Source: Rhynchonema sp. JSB1_4 (lineage: Eukaryota; Nematoda; Chromadorea; Monhysterida; Xyalidae). From it: 64,000 nucleotides of DNA. The notes beneath the pieces were generated by a model. The model searched no databases. It saw nothing but the letters and a program-made list of their open reading frames with translations, and had not been told where the DNA came from. Shown one piece after another: positions 50,816 to 63,752 of the stretch. The position numbers were made by a program, and so were the translations under genes. The first letter of the stretch is position 1. Each line of letters opens with the position of its first letter. The stretch is taken from positions 34,357 to 98,356 of the forward strand of contig JASAMV010000125.1 in NCBI GenBank assembly GCA_030248065.1, given 5' to 3'.

Positions 50816-53800
50816 ATGTCCGGTTTCCCGCATTTTCTACGTGACCGTGAAACATCATTGGTATCGAATCGTGGGCCCTTGCCTCGTGCGCTGCGATGCA
50901 AGCAAATGAGACAAAGTCAAACCTCGCGAGAAATGCTGGTGGATTCGATCTACAAACGTCATGAAGGCGAGGGTCTGTATTCGAAAACGATTCGCGGTCA
51001 TTTCGGTTGTGTGAATGCCATTGAATTCAGTCGATGCCGGGATCGCTTTCTTGGTGTGTTTGCATTTCTTCGGTTGCGGGTACTTCACAAGCTCGTAACG
51101 CCGCGTCAAAGCAACTGAGCTGTCGAAAATGGTCGGCAGAAATCACTTGTATTGACTTCCCACAGAAGTCACTTTTTTCAATGGTGTTCAGAGCTCATTC
51201 TTTCATCGTTGTCAAGCAATGCTGAAAGTTGGATCGAGCAGCGCCACGGGATTGTGTAGAACCGACTTGTGTTCCTCTGGACATTTCACAGTCCTGTGAA
51301 AAGTTCCACGGTAATCCAAATGGTTGGCCGAGAATGTGGCCCACCACGTAGATTTGGTGACTATTCGACTATGTTATGTTCTCTTCGTTTCCGAAAAAAT
51401 AGCACGTTTCAAAAAAGTAATTTTGTGCTGCAGCAAGTGCCGGTGACGACAAACGTGTGTTGTTGTGGCAATGCAGCCAGATGGTGGGCCAGGCATCATC
51501 AGTCGTGCAGCCGTGGGCCGTCATGGACACCACACACGAGAGCAACATCTTTGCGTTGGCATTTGATTCACAGGTTGGCGATTGAGCTTGTGTGGACACT
51601 CCGTGATGCGTGTCGTGCTCGACAATAATCAAATCGACACCACTGTGCTGAATTCAAGTGGACATCTAGGGACCTTTCATGACCACAAAAACATTTCCTC
51701 TCGTTGCAACGTAACCAGTGCGCGGTCTACTATTTGCATCTAACTTTTCTTGATCCGTGAAAATATTAAAATCTCGTATTATTTCAAGGTTGAACGTCAT
51801 GCAGTATCAAGTTTGAGAGCAAATCCCGATCTGATTTGGCCAAATTTTATACTGGTCGAAAAACTAGCCCTGCAACTCTAACGCAAACTGCGGGTCACAC
51901 AAAGTTGGCCTGTGTCAAGTCGTAGTCCAAATCGCATTTGTGGTCGCAGTTGGTGAAGTTGTAAAGTATACTTGTTAAAAGTAGAACTTGTTAAAAGTTG
52001 AAGGTGAACTTGTTAAAAGTTGAAGATGTACACCCCGAAGTTGATGCGACCCTTTGCATCATTGCATTCCCCTTGTTCACGCAGGATAGCACCCTGCTGT
52101 CGGGTGGCAATGATCACGTGATCATGCAGCACGACATCGAAACTGGCCAATCAAAGAACTCGTGGGCGGTGAATGATGCGGTGGGTGTTTTTGACTTCTT
52201 GTGTTGTGGTGCACAATCTTGTGCCGACTCCTGGTCCTGAGCACAGTGTTGCTTTATTGTCTCGTCATGATGGCTGCACCAGTTAAACTGGTCTTGGATC
52301 GGCTCTGGTGCGAATGTACATACAATCCCAAATCATTCCGTCCCAAATATTCTGTACTTTCATCTATTCTGCGTGCACACAGATCTACGCGTTATCATAC
52401 AATCCAGTTGACGACCACGTGTTTGTGTCGGCCACTGAGGACGGCAAGTTGACTGTTTGGGACACACGCGTGTCTCCAGATGGTTGGTTGTTGTTTGTTG
52501 GATGTCTTTGATTTGTTAGCTTGTTGACTGCAGATGTGACGCTTATAGTTGCGGCGTGAAAAACAAACGGGTTTTTTTTGAAAGAAAACCATAACTGAAA
52601 ACGTTTTTTACAAGTATTCCGGGGGTGTGGAAAAAAAGCGGGAAAACCGGGACGACCTGGGACCGAAGGTTTTTCTCCTAAAAAAATTCGACAATTTTTT
52701 CGGAATACAGTAGCAAACTTTCGTCAAAACCCGAATCCATCATGGGAAAAGTAGCCGTAATTGCTTGTTTTGTGTATATCAGTGGAACTTCTCATCAAAT
52801 ATGCGCGACATTTGCACGCCTAAACGACGACGTGATATTGAACACCTTTGTTTGCTTTTGTCTTCGCGATATTTCCAAGATGTCTGATTGTACCATTTGT
52901 TGAAAGCTCATGTTTGATTCCAGAGGCCCATTTTGTGCTGGTCGAGATCCCGGGCACTTCATTCACCTCGGTTGATTGCAATCCGACTGAGGGCAGGTTG
53001 TTGGCTGCTGTCAACTCACGACAGGGAGCTGAGCTCTGGGACATACGAACTAGCACTAGGTGGGTGTACGATTTGGAATCACTTGTCGAATGCTAACGTC
53101 GTGGCAGCGATAATACAATTTTCAAACGCGCTTCCTACTTCCTGACATAGTGTCCAATGAACTGTTGTTGTTTGTCAGCCCAATATTTCGTTTCGCCGAT
53201 CCCCTCAACCTGGGCATGAACAATCCAACCAACAAGGACTACATGGCCGCCAAATGGAACAAATTCGGTGACAGATTGCTGGCGCTCAGACGCAGAAAGT
53301 GTCCGGTGTTGTTTTCGGTGCGTTGTGGGTTCATGTGATTGAGATCTGGTATGTACAACTGTATATTCCCATCCGGTGTAACTTGCATCACTGCATTCAT
53401 GGTTTTAGCACCACTTTGGCGTTGCCCAGCCCCCAGGGTATCTTGCCACTGTATCCACTGTCCGAAATCAGTCGAAGTCACGGAAGTCAAACAAATGTTT
53501 GCAGGTGCACGCGCCACAAATCCAATGTAAATTCGACCAATCGTCTTATTTCAACTGTTGCACAATGAAATCGTGTTCGTTCGGCGGTGTCAATCACGAA
53601 TATGTGCTATCCGGCAGTGATGATTGGTCAGTTTCAGTTCCCACTGTTAATTTTCTCTTTCCTTTGATTTCACCCGTTGGTGCTCAAGTTGCTGCATTGC
53701 CTTAATGTATAGTCCAGCCACAAACTCATGAGACGACTTATTTTGAAGTTAACTCGTACGGATCCAATAATGTTCCGGTTCCACGTATTTCGGAAATGAA

Positions 53801-56800
53801 AGACAGAGAAACGCATGTATTTGTTTTAAAACACGCTCTGCACCTCGGTGCGTAATTTCCCTTTTGACTCCCAAAACATTTGTGTGTTGAACGACGTTGC
53901 TGTTCGCGTAAGCACGTAACAAGTTGAGGTCAGCCAGCTGCAACTTGTCATCATGTCTCTCGGCTCAATCTCTTTCTTTTGTTTGCGAAAACACGTGTAC
54001 CGGCGCATTTTTTGAGTGTGACCAAGCAAGCTTTAAAGGAGCGGACTCATTGCTAAAAGTGCTCTTTTTATGATTTCAGCTTGTAGCTGGGATATGTGCG
54101 ATCAGAATGACATCAAAATTAAATTAATCGGATGAAAACAATAGTGAAACATTCAATCGGACCAACAAAAAAAAAAAAAAAAAAGAACAAGCAAAATTAA
54201 AAATGAAAAAGGAAAAAGAATCAGGCCATGAAACATTCAGAAAAATAGTCGTTTTTATATGATCACTGCGTGACGTGGCTGTCAGCTGGCTGACCTCAAG
54301 TACACCACGAAATGTGTCTTTGTTTTCATATAGAAACGACTGTTTTTCTGAATGTCCCCAGAACGAGCCCCCGAGCAATAAAAATGCAGCTGGTCCAAAA
54401 TTATTTTTCTTCCTAGTCGGCCCGATTCAATCGCTTCGATTTCGGCCGATTCCGAACCGATCGGCTTAACCTTGGTGGCTTTGTGATGGCGCGGGTCTCA
54501 GCTACACGCTGAAACCATAAACAGGGCACTTTTTAGCAATGAGTCGCCCCCTTTAAAAAGAGTCGTCTCATGAGCACGTGGCTGGACTATACATACACCA
54601 TTATGGGTAATCAAGTAGACTTCTGTATGGCAGAACATTTGTGATTTCATAGTAAGCCCCTATCAAAGCGCCACCGGAGCGTTGCGCCATTATTTCATAT
54701 ATGTTACGCTCTCTGTCTCCGTGCGTAAATTCCCTTTGATTCTCAAAGCATGCGTGCGTTAAAAACGCTGCTGTTGGCGCGTAAGCATGCAACAAATTGA
54801 GGTCAGCCGGCTGGAAGTTGCCTGTGATCATCGAGAGTGCCCGCTTGGCAAATAAAGGATATATATATATATATACACTGAAAACCAGCTTTAACTTATG
54901 ACCCCAGGTCGGTCTATGCGTGGCGTATTCCCGACAATTTGAATGATCGACAGCTTGACTGTGCTGCTCTCACCACGTATCCACCAAAGGGTTGGTTTTT
55001 TTGCCATCGTCTGCTGGGCAGCGTCATGGCCTGACTCCTGACTGTTGCTTGCAAACAGTATTGTTTGATTGGTACACTGCATCGACAAGGCGGTCTGCAT
55101 CTTGTAAACTTCTAGTTTATGCATAATGCATTGCAGTTTCACCAGCTGAGCGACGTATTTTTGTGGAACCGTAGGAACAGTTTGCTCTCAGTATCTGTCG
55201 TCAAAATATGTTCTTCACTACGTCGCCTCTCGCGGTCATTAATCGTTTCTAACGTTATCACCAACGAAGAAAACGGCAAAAATTGTCATGCAAATGTGCA
55301 AATGTCATGTAACATTGTTTGCAGTGTCATCACCAAGCGTGCGTCGCGCACAATACGTTCTCAAGGGACATCGATCGATAGTGAACCAAGTTCGGTATAG
55401 CACTGAACACAATGTGATCGCGTCGTCGGGCGTCGAGAAGGTGATCAAGGTTGGTCACGTTTAGTTGTTGCGCGATGGGCAATAATAAGGGCAAAGTCAC
55501 GTGACCGTTCCAATGCGGTGCATTCGCACTGAGGAGGTCATTGCGAAAAACGGCACTAAGCGAACGAAGCCGACAACCAAAAGTTACGTAGCTCCACAAT
55601 CCGCACATTTTTGTTATTTGTTGTTTTTTAATCAGACGAAGCGGTTCTGATGTTGTGACTGTCGTTAAGATCATTTGCAAACTGTATCGTTAGTTCCACT
55701 CACGCGGTAAATAACTTCAAAACAGTGCAACGCAGCTTCGAATTCGCGTCACAACACATCAAAGAATATTCAAGTTTTCTCAAGCACGTTTGGGGACTGA
55801 GTAACGTTATTTGCCCATTTCATTGTAGTTGTGGTGTCCGTGGCGTTTTGATGGTGTGGATTGCAGTGATACACGGTCAACGCAGCAATGTCCCAGACAA
55901 ATGAGTCATGCACAGGTACGGGCCGGGGTTAGTGCACATGGTAGTGCGATTCAATATCCATAACCATACTTTGTCCAGCTCGGCTCTTGTGTTTCGTTTC
56001 GCATTCGCACAAAATCATAAATAGACCACATGAGTGCGGCAGTGAAGTCCAGAACATGTCCATTCTTTATAAAAAGTGGTTCAAACGCATGTTTGTGTGG
56101 TGCACGAACACGACTAACCGTTTGCCTTTCTGAATCAGGACGAAGCACTAGAACAACGTGCTACCAGAGGCAGACTGGCGGCCGACAGTGGACTGGACGA
56201 GGACACGCACATGTTGACATTCTTTGATTATTTGTTGAGGGTGCGTTCGAGAACGTGATTCGCTCAGAACACACATTTTTAATCTTTATTTTTATTCGTT
56301 TTCTATTCGGTTTCGAATACCGTATGTCGACAATGGAGCAAGACCCATGTTTCCTTGCAGCGTACTGATGCGTAGTGGGAAACATTTTCTGTTTCAGCAT
56401 AATCTCGATTACCACCAACATGATTGCGTCAAAAATGTTTTCCTAACTGTATTTGTACTGGTGTTCCTTGATCGTTGTTGATTTTCGTATCTCTCCCGGA
56501 AACAAACACGCATTTATTCACAACTTCATTTCATACAGCATGTATCACACCAATCTGCGCACGGCCATCAAAACCAACCATCCCCCAATCACCAATGCGT
56601 TATTGCCCCGAGTTGCACTAGTGCCATCGACAACTGGCCATACGGTACCGGTCTGCGCAGGGGTTACGGTAACAACAGCATTACTGTCTTGTTGCCGTTT
56701 GGCTGCGTGCTTGTACTCCCTTGTATGAGTGACGTCATGTTTGCATCGGCCTTGCTCACTCAGGGACACGGCATTGCAGCACAGACCGATGCAGCACAAT

Positions 56801-59800
56801 GCGCTGTGCATTGCCTGACCAGCTGAAAGATCGCATTTGTGATGAGTAATGTGGATGGATTGGGTCCGATTTTGGTCAAGTGACCGCCTTTTATTCTGTG
56901 GTGTTCAATATTGGCTGATATTTTCAACGTGCGTACCGAGATCAAAACCGGCAGTAACTCCTGACTGTCCAAAATTCAAAAAAGTCACGTGACGAAGACC
57001 TGACATGTGATGTGCCTGATGTTTCAACAATGCCAACCTTTATCATTAGTGCGTTCCACCAGCAATGCATCCAACGTGGCGTATCCATCTTTGTGCAACA
57101 CCCTTGACTCATCGCACTGTTGCACCAATCGATTCGGTGTTGACTCGTGCAGTGGCTCGTCACCCTGTGTCTCATCGGCGCAAGTGTAACGCGTGTGCTC
57201 GTGTGTGCTGTTGCGTAGACGCTCCTGGGTGGGGCCACAGCTGACTCGTGTTACGTGCAAGGATTGATGGAAAGTTTTTCGGCAATGTTGTCTTGGATTT
57301 TCAGCGCCACCAAGATCGTTACCAAAGCTATACTTTTTTGGTCCTTTATTGTACGGATGCCAATTTCTTCATTCATAAGATATCGGTGCTCGACTCACTC
57401 TTGACCTTTGCCGCCTATTCGTCGATAACCCTGCCAATAACCTATGTATGCCTAACAGTGACCTCACCTGCACACAATATCGTTTGGTTGCACACAACGG
57501 TGCGCGGTGTTCGTCGGATTCCGACACCGATCCGCCTTGTGGAAAGTAGTAGGTGGTGATCAGACGATTCGAGCAGTAGAAATGTTTCTGCGGCCTAAGT
57601 CTCGTTGCTTGGCTGGCCAGAATGGAAGCTAGCAATTTGAGAATTAGGCAGCACATACCGCTTGGCGACATTTTGGTCGCAAATTTCGGATTTCATTCAA
57701 AAATTACCGCAGTGTTTGGTCTGTGTTTGTCTTTCAGTCAACCACTCGGTCGTAGTGGTGGTGGTGTGTGTTTGAGCAAACACACACTCTGGCTTCAGAT
57801 CTTAGTTTTACTCAGCTACCTGTTGGGAGCCACTGTTCGGTTTTTTCAACTCTTGGTGGTTTTACGTTCAACTTGTTATTGAGGGCCTGTAGTTTGTTTA
57901 AGCTGTCAAAGGCTACCTTTTATTTCGCTCAATATGTTGAACGTGCAAGTGCACTGTGTTGGGCCGCACTCAGACAAACGCGAAATGCGAAAAGCGAAAA
58001 GTTCAGCACAACAGCAACTCCTAAATCACGGGCCTAAACCACAGTGATGCTCAAACAAAATGTTTCAGAGGCTGTTTGGCGTGCGCTGTGGATGATGACT
58101 ACGCTGAAAAACTTTTCGCTTTTCGCGTTTGTCTGAGTGCGGCCTTGCAGTTTTATTGACAAAAGCTTTGTACAGTAAGTGATGTGTTAGCTTCTACCCT
58201 CCCATATTGTCTGGTTTGTTTAGTTTATCTCGCAAGGATTATCAACCACCCTATTGTACTCAAGAAGCGATAAGATTGCATACGAGTGTGATCGGATGTG
58301 TATTTTTGCACTTTCCAGCTCTCTGCTCAGACAAAAAGCGCGGTTCATATATGTTTGGGATCATGTTTCATGTTCAGCCTTGCCTCGAAGCACGTTAGCA
58401 TCACGGGTACGGCACATGAATGCTAAAAAATTCACACAGGCGCAAAATGAAAAACAAATAAGTAACCGATCAAACATAATTTCACGGTTTTTGTTTCAGC
58501 GCGAAATCGCCAATTCTGATTCGGATAGTGACTCGTCGACCGATGGCATATATTTGCAACGATCCAGGGACAATGGCGCTAGTGGTGGTGGGACAAGCAG
58601 TGGAATGGTGAGATTGAGATTTGATTTTATGGTACTGTTCAAGACGTAACGCAAAATGAAGCAAATTGTTTTATTCTGGAGACCAATTTATGTACATTTC
58701 AAAAACATTTCACTGCCGATCCATATGTACAAAGTTGATGCGAATCGGTGTGAAATTCCCGCAACTTTACCTTAAAAATTTCTTTCAAATTTCTTCAGTA
58801 CGCACAAACGGTGGTCACGTCGGAATCCGAGAGCACAGCAAATAGTGACGATGAAACATCAGAGCGCGAGAGTGAGCACGATCATGGACCAATGGCAGTG
58901 CGAGACAGCGGTGCAATCAGAATATCACGCAGCAGGTACACACACCTATGTGCACAATGTCGAATGGTGGGACCAAGTATGAAGGAAAGCACTAAAACTG
59001 CGACCACGATGCATTTTGCCATAGTGTTAGACTACTGGCTTGATAGTCGCTCATTACTGGTCTCTCATCAACATCAGAGCTAGTTGAGATGTACATAGTA
59101 CTTCAGTCTCCAGCAGAAAACTCTGTCGTCAAAAACGGTCCGCACAAAAGTTGCCCTTCAATTCCATTGAACCGTGGTCATTGATTTGTGCGCCTGTGTG
59201 GGACCCCACGGTTAAGATTATTACACAAGCCCACTATAACCAACCGTATTCATGTGTTGTGCTGGTTTGCCCTAAGTTTGACACAGCCGTATAAGTGTCT
59301 CCACATCAAATCTTTTCCCTACTGGTTGTTCTGAAACATCAGTCGGTTGCCCTGATTTGACAACACATCATTGAGCAAGAAAGTTTCAAGAATACGACGT
59401 TGACCGATCATGTGTTCTCAGATGGGACGCACTGAGTGACCATATCCGCGGCACATCTGTGCATCCGCCGATGACTTCCAATGATGTGCGTGCTTTTATC
59501 GGTCCCATCAATCGACCCACCAGCTCACAGTCTTGGCAGGGACGGACCAGACGCGGTACGATAGAATTTTATTCTTCTGTTCTTGTGCCATAGAGTCCTT
59601 CGCCATGCAAGTTTTCTCAGGTCACAGATATAGTTCGCCAGCATCTGTATGTTGAACGTAAAGGAAGCAATTTGAAACCCTCGTCAAGTACATTATTTAT
59701 CAACAGCAGTTACAGTGAGCTGTGCCTGGGAACTGGTGATTTTCCAGCAAGTATCTCCCATAGCAACCTTCTCAGTGTGACTGCCAACCTTCAGTTTCGA

Positions 59801-62800
59801 TTGCAGACTCGCACTCAAGTGCCAATGCGTCGCATAATGACGACATTATCGCCGGTCCGTATGCCTTTGACTCTTCGTTTTCGTCCGTTAGTTCCAGTTC
59901 CAGCACGAATGATTCGAGTTCGAGTTCCGATTGCGAACGGCGAGGCGGGAAGCGAAGGTGCAGATCGGATGGGGACTCGCCCAGATGGCATGGGGTGGAC
60001 CCGGATATTAGAAGGGTTAGATTTGGAGGGATTAATTGTTGAGTTTGAAACTATAATGTCACCACAGTCCAGACGTCCATATGTTGCCTTTTTTAATAAT
60101 AAATTACCTGTTGGGAACCGAAAGTCGCAAATTCTTTTTTCCACACACAAGTGCCAACGTGCGACATTCTTGGTCAGTGGTGTGTATTGTTCATTATTGG
60201 TCAGTCAGACGAGAGCGAAATTCTGTAACTATGTACTGTACCTGTCTGGTTCTCGAATTCTTGGTGGAAGTTTTGTTGTGTGGTGCGAGATGAGAGATGA
60301 ATGGCGCGCTTGTTATTTCCCATGTTATTTCCCGATTCCGTGCCATTCCATTTTGTGGCTTCTGTGTCGTCAACAAATTCTTGTTTGTGAAACTTGATGA
60401 TCGGATCGCTGTTTCGTACGCACACCAATCACGTTAATGTAGTCTGCCTGTGCTGGGTGATTGTGATTTACCAAAATCAAACATATTTACCTAATTCGTC
60501 CAGCGTCCCATGCGCACCGCCACCCGGCACCCGTTGCCCGCCGCCGTGCCACAACGACAACTCATCAGGGGTGCTGAGTTTGTCGACCAACTGACTGGAA
60601 ATATCGAACGGGACATCACCGAACTGGTGTTGAAGAGGAAGGTGTGTGATGCTGTAATAGTGGTTATTGAATATCAATGTTTGTTTGCTTTCCAGGTTGT
60701 GAATTTGTGTCTTTTGGTGTGTTTTCAATCACAGAAAACGAATGAGTCTGACAATGAACCTCGACGTTTTTGCGTCCCTTGGAGCATTTTGGGGCCAGAG
60801 AAATGTGGCGCATTATGAAACACATTGCGGAAAATTATGCAGTCGTTACATTTTTGTTCAATTGATTGTGCACAGCCAGGCGTTTCGAGTGGTTTGAAAC
60901 GTTATGTGACATCAAGATCGGTGTTCTATGCAGACATCATTGTTATCATGCCCATCGGTGCTGAGATATAGATCAACAAAGGCACCGTACCGTTTATCTT
61001 TGAAATAGGCGCGTGCCAAACGTCAACAGGCAGTCAAGCAAGCGACAACACACAAACATCATCGACATCGTAAACACTCGGAGTCAACGTTGGTGGATGC
61101 GTGCGTGATGGCTAACGGTCGGTGCGGGGGGGGTGAGGGTGAGGTGGAGAGATTGTTGGATAGAAAGCTACGAGGAACCGAGCGCACCAAATTTGGGAAG
61201 AAATAGTGTTCGACGGAATAACTGGTGGTATTTATTAAGGCAAACGACACCAACATGAGCTCGATTTCGCAGCTGGCAGAATAGTGAAACTTTCATACGT
61301 GGCTGCTGATTTGGGAAATGTTACACGTTTAAGAATACAAAGTTGAGCGTGATGATTTTCTCTTTCTATTCGTTTTGAATACACACCACCTTCGAAATCG
61401 GGCTCGTGTTGGTGTAGTTTGCCTTTATATTTCAGAGCTAAAAACCATTGACGTATCGATATTGACGTATTTGCAGACGTGAAACGTTGCCGCAGTCGCA
61501 CCAAGTCCACCACCAATGACAGTGAATCACCAGTGCGCAAGACACGACGACGTGAAACATCACCGGACGATGATGGTGTGAGTGCAGAGGAGGCTAGACG
61601 AAGGGTCAGACAGGTTGGGAGACAGTTTGCGTAGTTCTGATGAAGTTGCTAACTTTAGAATGTTTCGTGTTCTTCATATAAAATGAGTGCATTACCAAAA
61701 ACAAGGTGTGAAAGTTACGGGAATGAAAAATAAATACAAAACCGGTGCACAAAAATTTCCTCCACAGTTATGACGGTGCTGCAATTGCAAATTTGAATTT
61801 GCTTGTTTCGTTCTTGTTCCGAATTCGAATAAAATAGTCAATTTCCAATATTATTGTTATTATTATTATTATTGTTTATTTGTCAATCTGGTTGTGCAGG
61901 CTGTCCGACATCGTCCCAAGGCTCGTGTCAGACAGGAGAAAGCACGCAAACACGCCATGTCGTTCAGAGCACTGACTCACGGGTGGACCGATTATGTGAG
62001 TTGTGTGTGATTCAGCTCTGTGCCATATCACTTTATTCATGAATGACGACTGACGAGCAAAAAAATCACAAATTTTTTATTGTCTGGCCCATAACCCCAG
62101 CTTGGTGTTTATTCCATGATACTTTAACACAAAAAAAAACTGGAAGTTTTGCGTTCGACTGGTATGCTGCTCTTGTCAAACCGCTTTCTCAACGCAAAGA
62201 ACGAGTTATTCAAAAGGGTTGCGTTCCTATCTTGATCATCACTATATATGGCTGTAGTATGACAACATTCCTGACGTGTTTTGTAAAACGTCTGCTGTTT
62301 CATTGCCCCACAGTGTTTATTCTTAGTTAGTTGGTTTATTGCGTCGGCACCAACTCAATAATACATAAATAAGAAGATTAATTGAATGAAGCATAACTGC
62401 AAGACCGGGTGTGGAGTTTACGGACATGAAAATAAATACAAAACAGGGTGTGCAAGTTACTGGAATGAAACATAAATACAAAACCAGGACAGGAAAGGGT
62501 GAGAAGGTGGCCGAAATCACGGACAGTGTGTGTGTTCATTCTTCGTTTATTTTCTTTTGTAAACCAGCCGAACCAAAGTATAGTGGTTAGTTAGTTAGTT
62601 TATAGCGTCGACACCCACTCAATAATACATAAATAAGAAGATTAAGTGAAAGAAGCATAATTACAAGACCGGGTGTGGAGTTTACGGACATGAAAATAAA
62701 TACAAAACAGGGTGTGCAAGTTACGGGAATGAAAAATAAATACAAAACCAGGACAGGAAAGGGTGAGAAGGTGGACGAAATAACGGACAGACAGACACAG

Positions 62801-63529
62801 ACAACATGCAATCAGAAATTAAATGTACGCAGGCAGAGCCACAACAATGTACAACGGTGCAATACCGGACGGTGCGGAATACTGTGACATAAAATCCGAA
62901 AGCAATCTGTTAGATCGTCCATCTTTGTGTCCGTAGCGCATCTTTTTCCGCGGTGGCCAGCCGCTCAGGAGGACCATCGCCCCTTCCCACATTGTCCTTG
63001 CAGGCCAGTAGTCCAATGTGGTGCCACTCGGGGCTCCGGCTTGCGCATGGTTCCATTAATCGGAAAGTTTTCGGCGAATTCGGCCGGCGCTGCCATTTGC
63101 CACAGCGGCAGCGTCGTTGCTCGGGCGCCACCACGGGAAGGTATTCGCCTCGGCCCCCGTGGTCATAGTATAGTGGTCATTTGGGTCTGGTTCTGTCGGA
63201 ATACTCGCATCAAACAAGCCGAATCTTCCGTTCACCAAATTCCACCATCCTGTTTGCTAATTTTTTTCTACTTTCAGCTTGCATCCGAAGGCAACGACGA
63301 CCAAGCTAACGAACCCACAACCAGCACATCAACCACGCGACCAGTGCACTTTGTCCCTGAAACATCAGGCAATGGTGAAGAATCGGCCAATCAGCAGGCA
63401 ACGCACGAAAATTCAAGTTCAAATACTACACAGGAAGGAGTAAAGTTCAAAAGCACAACACACGCGAGTAACGGTGCAATGGGACAACATTATAGGAATA
63501 GACAGGCCAGGGAGAGTGATTCGGACTGA
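50816..63529 (+). CDS. DCAF5 (WDR22)-like WD40 substrate receptor, 20 exons, 869 aa
   Basis: Substrate adaptors of this family dock targets on the CUL4-DDB1 ubiquitin ligase. Exons: 50816-51053, 51434-51573, 52085-52180, 52383-52482, 52924-53059, 53179-53317, 53505-53626, 54908-54990, 55325-55449, 55829-55915, 56139-56240, 58500-58607, 58799-58935, 59423-59556, 59807-60015, 60504-60641, 60735-60765, 61477-61613, 61900-61995, 63278-63529; the sum is 2610 nt and all phases agree. Matches to DCAF5 include GHFGCVNAIEFS, DDKRVLLWQ, LLSGGNDHVIMQHDIE, WDTR and WDIR (the WDxR DDB1-binding boxes), LLALRRRKCPVL, YFNCCTMKSCSFGG, LKGHRSIVNQVRY and ASSGVEKVIKLW. After the propeller come THMLTFFDYLLRREIANSDS and long Ser/acidic, basic-rich disordered segments, as in DCAF5 (human about 940). 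An in-frame ATG at 50762 would add 18 residues. The small exon at 60735-60765 is the least certain. Confidence 0.9.
53710..54589. mobile_element. Tc1/mariner-like foldback element in a DCAF5 intron
   Basis: The termini TAGTCCAGCCAC...CTCATGAGACGACT are inverted at the two ends, with TA at 53708-53709 and 54590-54591. Two further inverted pairs are nested inside: about 54025-54085 with 54485-54560, and about 54231-54262 with 54330-54362. No transposase is visible. It accounts for most of the 53627-54907 intron. Confidence 0.75.
54700..54825 (+). repeat. direct copy of part of the adjacent foldback element
   Basis: The segment from CGCTCTCTGTCTCCGTGCG to TTGAGGTCAGCCGGCTGG repeats 53837-53948 in the same orientation with moderate divergence. 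It lies just outside the element's right end, followed by an (AT)n run at about 54861-54874. Confidence 0.7.
57962..58144. mobile_element. 183 bp PIF/Harbinger-like MITE, copy B
   Basis: The termini GGCCGCACTCAGACAAACGC are inverted at the two ends. The flanking trinucleotide TTG is identical on both sides (57959-57961 and 58145-58147). It sits in the large DCAF5 intron 56241-58499, in opposite orientation to copy A. Confidence 0.88.
62330..62805. repeat. tandem duplication of about 255 bp in the last DCAF5 intron
   Basis: 62330-62525 and 62585-62800 are nearly identical: TTAGTTAGTT, then CTCAATAATACATAAATAAG, then CCGGGTGTGGAGTTTACGG and GGACAGGAAAGGGTGAGAAGG. Each unit itself contains an internal repeat of ATGAAAATAAATACAAAAC. 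A third, partial copy lies at about 61693-61748 in the previous intron. Confidence 0.85.
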
Positions 63530-63746
63530 ACTTGGTACTGTAAAACGGATGATGCATATAATTGGTGAAGAACCACAAATATGGCTGCTAATACTGCGCC
63601 AAGATTATGCATATTGATGTAATATTGCTTCTCTAATTTGTTATTTTGGTGCATTGTGTCTTGTTATAAGTTTCTCGTTTCGTTTGGTTGCCTTGTTATT
63701 CTAGTCTTTCCTTGTCGTAATCGTGAAATTATGTTGCAAGTTTATA

Positions 63747-63752
63747 AATAAA
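63747..63752 (+). terminator. polyadenylation signal of DCAF5
   Basis: AATAAA is 218 bp beyond the TGA at 63527-63529, in otherwise non-coding T-rich sequence that runs to the window end. No further gene was seen up to 64000. Confidence 0.55.

Noticed and set aside
59672..60397. 241-codon plus-strand open frame in DCAF5
   Set aside because: The phase-compatible exon is 59807-60015 in another frame (DSHSSANASHNDDIIAGPYA and a Ser-rich run), matching DCAF5 composition. The long frame is its shadow plus intron.
63155..63200. tRNA-like A-box (TAGTATAGTGGT) near 63165
   Set aside because: No anticodon stem, B-box or acceptor stem follows. It is at most a degraded tRNA 5' fragment or SINE remnant.
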